From: JBHGBM01 sp041946965
GTDB lineage: Bacteria > Acidobacteriota > Terriglobia > Bryobacterales > Bryobacteraceae
Length of the DNA stretch: 16,075 nt
Assembly: GCA_041946965.1 (NCBI GenBank)
Contig: JBHGBM010000109.1
Coordinates: 1-16,075, forward strand
Direction of reading: 5' to 3'
Positions 1-6,008 of this stretch are shown here, piece after piece. The position numbers and the translations under genes were made by a program. The notes under the pieces are model-generated. The model saw only the letters and a program-made list of their open reading frames with translations, was not told where the DNA came from and did not search any database. Within the stretch, counting starts at the first letter, position 1, and each line of letters starts with the position of its first letter.

Positions 1-1128
1 GTGGGCCGGCTGGCGGGCGGCGTGGCGCACGACTTCAACAACCTGCTCACCATCATCAGCGGCTACAGCGAACTGCTGATCGCGCAGATGGATCCGGATT
101 CGCCGGTGCGCCACGATTTACTCGAGATCACCACCGCGGCGGCGCGCGCCGCGTCGCTCACGCGCCAGTTGCTGGCCTTCAGCCGGAGGCAGGTGTTGCA
201 GCTTAAGATCCTGAACCTGAACGCGGTGGTCTCCGACCTGGACAAAATGCTCCGCCGGCTCATCGGCGAGGACGTGCAGCTTGTGACCCGCCTCGCCATC
301 GACCTGGGGCTGGTGAAAGCCGACCCGACCCAGATCGAGCAGGTCATTATGAACCTGGCCGTGAACGCGCGCGACGCCATGCCGGGCGGCGGCCGGCTGC
401 TGATCGAAACGCAGAACGTGGATCTCGACGAGCAGTATGCGGCGGAGCACACGGGCATTCAGCCCGGTCCTTACGTGATGCTGGCCGTCAGCGACACCGG
501 CACGGGCATCGATAAGGACGTGCTGCCGCACATTTTCGAGCCGTTCTACACCACCAAGCCGCGGGACAAGGGCACGGGACTCGGCCTCTCGACCGTGTAC
601 GGCATCGTCAAGCAGAGCGGCGGATCGATTTACGCGTATAGCGAGCCCGGCCTGGGCGCCACGTTCAAAATTTACATGCCGCGCACCGGCGACGGGTCGT
701 TGGTGAAGGAGGCCCCGGGTTCCGCCGCCGCGCCGCGCGGTTCGGAAACCATCCTGGTGGTGGAGGACGAAGAGGGCGTGCGCATGCTGCTGCGCACCAT
801 CCTTTCGGCGCACGGCTACTCCGTGATCGAGGCCTCGCGGGGTGCGGAGGCGCTGCGCAGGATCGCCGAGGGGTCGATCGAGCTGCTGGTAACCGACGTG
901 GTGATGCCGGAAATGAGCGGCCGCGAACTTGCGGGACAGGCGAGGGCGTTGCGGCCCGGCATCAAAGTCCTCTATATCTCCGGCTACACCGACGAGGCCA
1001 TCGTGCAGCACGGCATACTGGACACGGGCGATGCTTTCCTGCAAAAGCCCTTCACGCACGAGGCACTGGTTCGCAAGGTGCGCGAGGTGCTCGACGCCGG
1101 CGCGGGCAGCCTGCGGCACGCGGGCTGA
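1..1128 (+). CDS. Hybrid sensor histidine kinase, C-terminal part (5' truncated by window)
   Basis: This is a phosphorelay kinase that autophosphorylates on histidine and passes phosphate to its own receiver domain. Visible in order (numbered from base 1): the H-box GGVAHDFNNLL with phospho-acceptor His10; an N-box NLAVNARDAMPGGG at about 117-130; a G1 box DTGTGID; an F-box FEPFYTTKP; a G2 box GTGLGLSTVYGIV; and a C-terminal receiver from about residue 248 with acidic pair VVEDEEG, phospho-acceptor Asp299 in TDVVMPEMSG and the conserved Lys in LQKPF. In this family the H-box follows sensor domains (often PAS), so the GTG at base 1 is almost certainly internal and the protein starts upstream. 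No output domain follows the receiver, so phosphate probably goes to a separate partner. Its stop lies 3 bp from the stop of the convergent gene. The family call is firm; the signal sensed is unknown. Confidence 0.95.
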   Translation: MGRLAGGVAHDFNNLLTIISGYSELLIAQMDPDSPVRHDLLEITTAAARAASLTRQLLAFSRRQVLQLKILNLNAVVSDLDKMLRRLIGEDVQLVTRLAIDLGLVKADPTQIEQVIMNLAVNARDAMPGGGRLLIETQNVDLDEQYAAEHTGIQPGPYVMLAVSDTGTGIDKDVLPHIFEPFYTTKPRDKGTGLGLSTVYGIVKQSGGSIYAYSEPGLGATFKIYMPRTGDGSLVKEAPGSAAAPRGSETILVVEDEEGVRMLLRTILSAHGYSVIEASRGAEALRRIAEGSIELLVTDVVMPEMSGRELAGQARALRPGIKVLYISGYTDEAIVQHGILDTGDAFLQKPFTHEALVRKVREVLDAGAGSLRHAG

Positions 1129-1131
1129 CAC

Positions 1132-1908
1132 TCACCTGCGCAGCAGATCGTAGCGCACGTTGAGGTACCACTCCGGCGCCAGCGCCTTCGGGTCGCGGCA
1201 CCAGTTCTCGATCCCGGCGGGCAGCGCGCCCCGCGACTTCGCGTACAGCGCATCGCGCTGGGCATTGCGGCGGATCATCTGCCGGACGGTGCGCGGCTGC
1301 ACGCTTCCGGCTTCCGCGCCGCACCACACGCCGCGCAGGGAGGCATCGGCGCGCGCGGCGACGGCGGGAACGCGGCCGGAATCGGGCGGGAGCGGAGGCA
1401 GCACCGCCGCGAGCACGCGAACCTCCATCGGATACACAATCCAGCGGCTGCCGGTCTTAAGCAGGATCTCCAGCCGCACGCGCTGCGCCGGAATGTCGCC
1501 GGGCACCCACACGTCCAGCCAGAACACGGCCGTGGTTTGTCCGGGGATGGGCTGCACGCGGTCGGGCAGCAGGACCAGGCAGGGCAGCTTCACGCGTTCG
1601 AGCGCGTCGGGGATCCAGCCCGCGTTGGTTTTCACGAACCTCTCGCGGTACGCCGTGACCCGGAAGCGTTCCGGGTTCTGCTGCACGTAGAGGAATGAGT
1701 TCTCCCCCTCGGGCGCCTCGACCGCGACGTGAAACGACGCCCAGGCGTTGCGCGCCACGGCCGGAGAGAGGATTTCGCGCGAGCGCTCTGCGCGGTCCGG
1801 GGCGGCGACATTGCCGAACGGATCCGGGCGCTGGAACTCCGAGTAGACTTGCAGGGATTGCCCCGGGGCGGCGGCGGCGAGCAGGAGCAGAAGCGCCGGA
1901 GGTCTCAC
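1132..1908 (-). CDS. Secreted protein of unknown function, last gene of the glycosyltransferase operon
   Basis: I do not recognise a named family. The 258-aa product begins MRPPALLLLLAAAAPGQSLQ, a clear signal peptide with likely cleavage near the A-P-G-Q segment, so it should be exported. Residues about 115-165 alternate hydrophobic and polar positions (TTAVFWLDVWVPGD, then a strand-rich stretch ending RVLAAVLPPLPP). This resembles the small beta-sandwich that precedes catalytic domains in some secreted carbohydrate-active proteins, but no catalytic domain follows; that likeness is inference by eye. Three cysteines are visible after the leader (LPCLVL, VWCGAE, NWCRDP). The GTG start (1906-1908) overlaps the rhodanese stop as GTGA, indicating translational coupling. 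An A/G-rich AAGAAG stretch just upstream could act as a weak ribosome site. The 3' end nearly touches the convergent kinase gene, with no room for a terminator. Confidence 0.75.
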   Translation of the reverse strand: MRPPALLLLLAAAAPGQSLQVYSEFQRPDPFGNVAAPDRAERSREILSPAVARNAWASFHVAVEAPEGENSFLYVQQNPERFRVTAYRERFVKTNAGWIPDALERVKLPCLVLLPDRVQPIPGQTTAVFWLDVWVPGDIPAQRVRLEILLKTGSRWIVYPMEVRVLAAVLPPLPPDSGRVPAVAARADASLRGVWCGAEAGSVQPRTVRQMIRRNAQRDALYAKSRGALPAGIENWCRDPKALAPEWYLNVRYDLLRR

Positions 1909-2285
1909 TGCTTCTTAGGGTAAACCACCTTGCCGCCGGTCTTCTTGTAGTCCTCGACCCGGCAGGAACCGGCCACTTTGTAGCCGCTCTTGCGCAGTAT
2001 GTCCGCGGCACGCGCGGACCTGGAGCCGCGGCTTCAAGCCGTGATAATCAGCTTGTTCCTGGGGACCTCGGAGAGCCTGCGCTGGAGTTGGCCAAGCGGG
2101 ATGTTGACGTAGCCGGGGGCGCTCCCGGATTCCTGGATTTCCCACGGCTCGCGCACATCGAGAAAGAAGAGGTTTTCGGGCTTTTGCAGCAGCTTGGCCA
2201 ATTCCTCCGGCGAAAGCTGGCCTCCCTGCTCCGCCGCCAGTGCACCCAGGCCGGAGAGTCCCAAGAGAACGAAACGCCGCGTCAT
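1905..2285 (-). CDS. Exported rhodanese-like protein with in-frame UGA at the catalytic position (candidate selenoprotein)
   Basis: This is a single-domain rhodanese, a sulfurtransferase fold whose catalytic cysteine carries a persulfide. Read through the TGA at 2034-2036 it is 126 aa. Residues 1-18 (MTRRFVLLGLSGLGALAA) form a short signal peptide; its twin arginine lacks the exact Tat spacing. The domain follows: FFLDVREPWEI at 40-50, GSAPGYVNIPL at 54-64 (the usual GHIPGAINIP strand), KLIITA at 78-83, the UGA at 84, then SRGSRSARAADIL and VEDYKKTGGKVV near the end. The usual active loop is C-R-x-G-x-R-S; here it reads UGA-S-R-G-S-R-S, so the UGA sits exactly on the catalytic Cys. The ATG overlaps the glycosyltransferase stop (ATGA), and the distal TGA (1905-1907) overlaps the next GTG (GTGA). 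Selenocysteine insertion is the favoured reading; a Cys-to-stop mutation or sequencing error is the alternative. Stopping at the UGA would leave 83 aa without the active loop. Confidence 0.8.
2001..2019 (-). promoter_or_regulatory. SECIS-like hairpin downstream of the in-frame UGA
   Basis: On the minus-strand mRNA, GUCCGCG (2019-2013), loop CGUGC (2012-2008) and CGCGGAC (2007-2001) form a perfect 7-bp stem with a five-base loop. The loop starts 22 nt after the UGA. Bacterial SECIS elements lie inside the coding sequence just after the UGA, usually with a small apical loop about 16-37 nt away carrying a G in its first two bases, often as GU; the loop here has GU at positions 2-3. The surrounding sequence is very GC-rich and contains another CCGCGG that could pair differently, so the fold needs a proper calculation. 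Confidence 0.55.
2034..2036 (-). other. In-frame UGA codon, candidate selenocysteine (residue 84 of the rhodanese)
   Basis: TGA on the minus strand, in frame between KLIITA and SRGSRSARAA. It replaces the single residue expected to be the catalytic cysteine, with no loss of frame on either side. TGC or TGT to TGA is a one-base difference, so the codon alone cannot separate recoding from mutation; the hairpin downstream and the gene overlap at the distal stop tilt toward recoding. Confidence 0.72.
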
Positions 2286-4897
2286 GATTTCAGTATAGTC
2301 GGCTGTAGTTCGCGATAGAGGCGCGCCTGGCGCGCAGCGATGAGGTCCCAGTTGAACTCGCGTTCCACGCGGAGACGGGCGCGGCGGCCGGTTTCCTCGC
2401 GCAGCGCCTCGCCGCCGAGCAGTTCCTCGATGGCGGCCGCGAAGGCGGCGGGCTCGCGCGCCACCACCACGCCGCTCTCGACGTCGAGCCCGTGTATGCC
2501 GGCCGGCGTGGTGACGATGGCCTTGCCCATCGCCATGGCTTCCAGGATTTTGATGTTGGTGCCCGCCGAAGCCAGCAGCGGAGCGATCACCACGGCCGCG
2601 TTGCGGTAGGCGGGCCGGACATCGGCGACAAAGCCTTCCAGCTCGATGCCGGGCCGCTCGAAGAGCGCCCGCGGCGCGAAGTCCAGGTGCCGCTTTCCGG
2701 CGATGACGTGCAAGGTGCAATCGTGGAGCAGCGGCCACACCTCGCCGAGGAAGAATTCCATGGCCAGCACGTTGGGCTTGTGCGCGAAGGAGCCGATGAA
2801 CAGCAGCCGGCGCGGGGAGGGCGGACCCGCCGAGGGCTGGAAGCGTTCGAGATCGACACCGTTGGGCAGCACCGTGGCGGCGGCGCCCTCGACCAGTGCG
2901 GCATCGTGGGTGGACATGGCCACCACGCGGTCCACACGCCGCCACGCGGCCGGTTCGAAGCGGCGCCAGCGCTCGAGTTGCCGCCGGGTCTCCCAATCGC
3001 CGCCGAGCCGCATCATCTGCTCGTAGAGCTCGAAGGTGATGTCGTGCTCCACCAGGATGGTCCGGGCGGGCGCGCAATCCTCCGCGTATTGCGCCATCTG
3101 GGTGAATTCGAGCTGCGCCACGGCGGGCCGCCACTTGCGCACGGTCTGGCGCAGCGCGGCGCGGTAGGCTGGGGAGCGGAACTCTTCGACCGTGTCGGGA
3201 TCCCGGCTGGGGGCCACGGCGTGGGTTCCCGTGCGCCGCACCACGACCACCTCGCCGGCAATCTCGAGCAACTCGGGCGCCGGCGTCTCGAGCGTCTCCG
3301 AGAATGCCACCAGGACCTGGTCGAAATCCGCCGCGGCGCGCCGCATCAGGTTGTAGATCCGCACCGCGGCGCCGTGCGAAAGCGGGAAGGGAACATAGGG
3401 ACTGGCGAGCAGGACGACGGGCTTGCCGCGCCGCGCGCGTCCCGGGAATACGGCGACATCGCCGGAGGCCAGCGCCAGGAAGGATTCCTCCGGGCGCCTG
3501 GGCCGGGGCAGGCGCTCCGCCTCGAAGGCGATGCGCCAGGCGGCGGCGAGCGGCCCGTTGTTTCCCAGCAGCCGCAGCCGCAGCACCGCCTCGCGCCACA
3601 GCTTGCGGAAGAGCCGCCGCGAGGCCACCGCGCCGGCGAGGAAGCGGAGGTAGTTGAGTTCCAGCACCGTCTCTAACTCTTCGGCGCGGTAATAGCGCGA
3701 GGTGGTGGCGCGATGGCGGTGCTCGACGCGCGCGCCCGCCACGAACACCGTGGGCCAGCCCTGCTGCCACGCGCGGTAGCCGATGTCGAGGTCCTCGACG
3801 TAGGCGGGCTCGTAAGCTTCGTTGAAGCCGCCCAGGGCGCGCAGTTTGCCGGCGTGGTAGAGCGAGCAGCCGCCGCTGCCGTAAAGCACCCAGCTCAGGT
3901 CCTCGCCGGGCAGCGGATCGTCGCAGCGGATGGGGAAATCGCGCGGGCCGGTCTTGCGCATCACGGCCTTGCCGGTCTCTTCGCGCCGCGTGCCCGGCGG
4001 AAACAGAATCTGCGCGGTGGCGGCGAACAGGTCGGGCACGTCGCCGAAGGCGCGGCCGAGCGCGGCGAAGAAGCCCGGCTCGATGACCATGTCGTTGTTC
4101 AGCAGGCAGATGTGCGAGTGGCGCGCGCGGGCGATGCCGCGGTTGGCCGCCCGCGCGAAGGAAAGCGGCGCGGCGCTGTGCTCCACAATCACGCCGGGAT
4201 ACTCGCGCGCCAGCCATTGGGCGGTGCCGTCGCCGGAGCCGTTATCCACGACGATGATTTCATCCGGACGCTCGCGGACCACGCCGGGGAGCAACGTTTC
4301 GAGAAGATGCCGCCCGCTGCGCGAAGGGACCACCACGGAGATTCCCGGCGGGCCCGCCTCCTGTTCCCGCACTTCGCCGGCGCAGAGCGCGGGCCGCAGC
4401 GCCAGCCGCGCCAGGGCATAGGCCAGCGGCGCGCGCCACTCCCGAGGATGCCTGCACCGCCACGCCCAGGTGTAGAGGTGACCGCCCGGACGCAACTGCC
4501 ACCGCAGAAAATTCCGCGCGCGCCACAGCGTGTGCCGCAGGATGGTGGGCAGGCAGCGCGGCCGCAGCATGAAGGAGCCGAAGGCTTCGTTGTAAGCCAG
4601 GAAGCCGCGCGGCGAGAGCAGCAGGGCCATCAGCCGCATGCGCCGGTACGGAACGCCCGGCACCAGCATCACGCCGGCGAGCCGCAGGCGCTTGCCCTGG
4701 AACGCGGCGCGGCACCGCGCCAGGTTCTCGCGCAGGCCGCGGTTCACCCGGTACCGCACCCACTCGCCCCGGTGCGGCGGGAACTCGGAGACGACGTACA
4801 GCGGCAGTTCGGGGTAGAGGTCCGCCACCCGGTCGATGAGCCCGCGGTTCAGATCGTCCGTGCCAGAGGCGAACGCGACCTTGATGAGCGGCTTCAA
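2282..4897 (-). CDS. Dual-domain glycosyltransferase (GT2-like plus GT4-like)
   Basis: This 871-aa protein joins two sugar transferase modules, so it probably adds successive sugars to a surface glycan or glycolipid at the cytoplasmic membrane face. Residues about 1-175 form an N-terminal region I do not recognise. Residues about 184-440 are a GT-A fold GT2 domain: ISVVVPSRSGR, IIVVDNGSGDGT, a LLNNDMVIE segment and YVEDLDIGYRAWQQGW near 365-375, the late acidic motif expected to hold the catalytic base. Residues about 490-871 are a GT-B fold GT4 domain: PYVPFPLSHGAAVR, EHDITFE, VLPNGVDLERF, LFIGSFAHKPN and SAGTNIKILEAMAMGKAIV near 775-795. The start is TTG, 1 nt after the stop of the upstream gene, with no clear Shine-Dalgarno; this start fits MKPLIKVAFASG as a domain beginning. 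Its stop overlaps the rhodanese ATG. No signal peptide is seen. Donor and acceptor cannot be read from sequence. Confidence 0.93.
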   Translation of the reverse strand: MKPLIKVAFASGTDDLNRGLIDRVADLYPELPLYVVSEFPPHRGEWVRYRVNRGLRENLARCRAAFQGKRLRLAGVMLVPGVPYRRMRLMALLLSPRGFLAYNEAFGSFMLRPRCLPTILRHTLWRARNFLRWQLRPGGHLYTWAWRCRHPREWRAPLAYALARLALRPALCAGEVREQEAGPPGISVVVPSRSGRHLLETLLPGVVRERPDEIIVVDNGSGDGTAQWLAREYPGVIVEHSAAPLSFARAANRGIARARHSHICLLNNDMVIEPGFFAALGRAFGDVPDLFAATAQILFPPGTRREETGKAVMRKTGPRDFPIRCDDPLPGEDLSWVLYGSGGCSLYHAGKLRALGGFNEAYEPAYVEDLDIGYRAWQQGWPTVFVAGARVEHRHRATTSRYYRAEELETVLELNYLRFLAGAVASRRLFRKLWREAVLRLRLLGNNGPLAAAWRIAFEAERLPRPRRPEESFLALASGDVAVFPGRARRGKPVVLLASPYVPFPLSHGAAVRIYNLMRRAAADFDQVLVAFSETLETPAPELLEIAGEVVVVRRTGTHAVAPSRDPDTVEEFRSPAYRAALRQTVRKWRPAVAQLEFTQMAQYAEDCAPARTILVEHDITFELYEQMMRLGGDWETRRQLERWRRFEPAAWRRVDRVVAMSTHDAALVEGAAATVLPNGVDLERFQPSAGPPSPRRLLFIGSFAHKPNVLAMEFFLGEVWPLLHDCTLHVIAGKRHLDFAPRALFERPGIELEGFVADVRPAYRNAAVVIAPLLASAGTNIKILEAMAMGKAIVTTPAGIHGLDVESGVVVAREPAAFAAAIEELLGGEALREETGRRARLRVEREFNWDLIAARQARLYRELQPTILKS
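2292..2297 (-). promoter_or_regulatory. Possible internal -10 element (TATACT) for a leaderless rhodanese transcript
   Basis: TATACT on the minus strand ends 6 nt before the rhodanese ATG, inside the 3' end of the glycosyltransferase gene. A start point about 7 nt downstream would coincide with the ATG, giving a leaderless mRNA. No convincing -35 is seen and no Shine-Dalgarno precedes the ATG. Confidence 0.35.
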
Positions 4898-4898
4898 C

Positions 4899-5975
4899 TC
4901 AGATCAGCGCGTGCCGGTGCGCGGGCGAACATCCGGCCAGGTATTGCCGCCACAGTTCCAGCGCCTGAAGTGCGAACGCCGCGGAGACGGGGTTCACGTA
5001 GGGCAGCCAGTTGCCGCTCCTGCGTCCGAACCAGAAGCCGCCGTCGATGCGCGGGTCGCGGTGCTCGCACTGGAAGCGGGCCAGCTCCGCGGCTTCTTCC
5101 TCCGCCGCGGCGCGGTCGAGCGGCGCCACGCCCGCCCATTCCGCGTAAAGGCGCGCGCGGAGCAGTTGCGCGTAGACATCCGAACGCGCGAAAGAAGGCG
5201 CGATCTGCCGCAGGTGCGAAGCCACCCGGGCGAGGCCGTCGCGGATCGCGGCGCGGCACTCCTGGGCAGCGGGCAGCATGCCTTCCAGAAAATAGCTGAA
5301 GGCGTGCAGACGGTCCATCACCTGGTTGGGGTCCGGATCGCCGGGCAGAAACGCGTCGTAGGTCCGCAGGGAATATTCCAGCACGCGGCGGTAATGACGC
5401 TCGAACTCCGCGTCGCCGGTGGCTTCGGAGAGATCATGCCATGCCATGGCGGACTTCAACTGGTAGCAGCCGGAAGAGCGCGACCAGCGCGGCTCGCGCG
5501 CCAGCGGCTGCTTCGAGGGCAGCAGCAGGATGGGATGGTAGTCGGCGCCCGCGGCGAAATCCCGCGCCATGGCGCGCCCGCAGCGCACCGCCGCTTCGAG
5601 CAGCTCCCGCTCGCCGGTGGCCCGCCAGACCGCCAGAAGCCCGCGCACGATGATGCCGCAATCGAAAAAGTACGCTTGCGGACCACTGCCGTTGGGCGAT
5701 GGCCCGTACTCGAAGGGGATGATATCGAGCGGTGCGTTCCACGCCGTGCGCGCCAGGAAGCGCGCCGCGAGCAAGGCGCGCTCCAGGTATTGCGCCTCGC
5801 CGGTGACGGAGTGCAGGTAAGCGAGCGCGCTCGCGGCGTAGCCCGTGATTTCCGTCGAAACCGGGTTATTGCGTTCCAGATCGGAACGGTAGTAGCGCGC
5901 GACGCCGCCCAGCGCGTCCTGAATACCCGAGCGCAGGAACCACCGGCCCGCGCGATCGATGACCGGAGAACCCAT
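4899..5975 (-). CDS. (alpha/alpha)-barrel protein, six-hairpin glycosidase-like, function unknown
   Basis: The 358-aa product has no signal peptide and is a run of helical hairpins with aromatic and acidic loops, as in six-hairpin glycosidase-like or N-acyl-glucosamine-2-epimerase-like proteins. Repeated helix-pair signatures are visible: TGYAASALAYLHSVTGEAQY, then GLLAVWRATGERELLEAA, then SAMAWHDLSEATGDAEFERH, and a C-terminal PVSAAFALQALELWRQYL. Each has the typical pattern of a helix, a short GE/GD turn and a second helix. Loops rich in D, H and W (FDCGII, PSKQP, MDRLHAFSYFLEG, DGGFWFGRRSGNW) could line a sugar-binding cleft, but I cannot assign catalytic residues. It is the first gene of the operon and ends 1 nt before the glycosyltransferase start, which favours a role in the same glycan pathway. 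The ATG at 5975 has no Shine-Dalgarno; a -10-like TACAAT lies 14 nt upstream. The fold call is moderate and the function is open. Confidence 0.8.
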   Translation of the reverse strand: MGSPVIDRAGRWFLRSGIQDALGGVARYYRSDLERNNPVSTEITGYAASALAYLHSVTGEAQYLERALLAARFLARTAWNAPLDIIPFEYGPSPNGSGPQAYFFDCGIIVRGLLAVWRATGERELLEAAVRCGRAMARDFAAGADYHPILLLPSKQPLAREPRWSRSSGCYQLKSAMAWHDLSEATGDAEFERHYRRVLEYSLRTYDAFLPGDPDPNQVMDRLHAFSYFLEGMLPAAQECRAAIRDGLARVASHLRQIAPSFARSDVYAQLLRARLYAEWAGVAPLDRAAAEEEAAELARFQCEHRDPRIDGGFWFGRRSGNWLPYVNPVSAAFALQALELWRQYLAGCSPAHRHALI

Positions 5976-5985
5976 TGATTTGAAG

Positions 5986-5995
5986 TGCTATTGTA
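5986..5995. promoter_or_regulatory. Divergent promoter with overlapping -10 elements
   Basis: The 33 bp between the two divergent starts carry an extended -10 for the plus strand (TG at 5986-5987, TATTGT at 5989-5994) and a -10-like TACAAT on the minus strand (5990-5995). The shared core TATTGTA has TA at both ends. Predicted start points near 6001 (+) and 5983 (-) would give leaders of about 8 nt. No good -35 is visible on either side. The positions are seen; promoter activity is inferred. Confidence 0.45.
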
Positions 5996-6008
5996 ACGTA
6001 TTCCGAAA

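Noticed and set aside
1908..2033. Frameshift or small insertion as the cause of the apparent rhodanese truncation
   Set aside because: The residues before and after the TGA join in the same frame with no extra or missing residue around the active loop.
2034..2285. Rhodanese as a truncated 83-aa gene or pseudogene ending at the UGA
   Set aside because: The frame continues for 42 codons with conserved rhodanese sequence and ends in an overlap with the next gene. A recent nonsense mutation or base error remains possible, but is not the simplest reading.
2034..4217. Long minus-strand open frame in which the rhodanese start is internal
   Set aside because: Upstream of 2285 this frame only shadows the glycosyltransferase gene and gives an Arg/Ala-rich translation with no domain.
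3713..5299. Plus-strand open frame of more than 500 codons opposite the glycosyltransferase
   Set aside because: High GC keeps antisense frames open; the translation is His/Arg/Gly/Ala-rich without domains, while the opposite strand has clear motifs.
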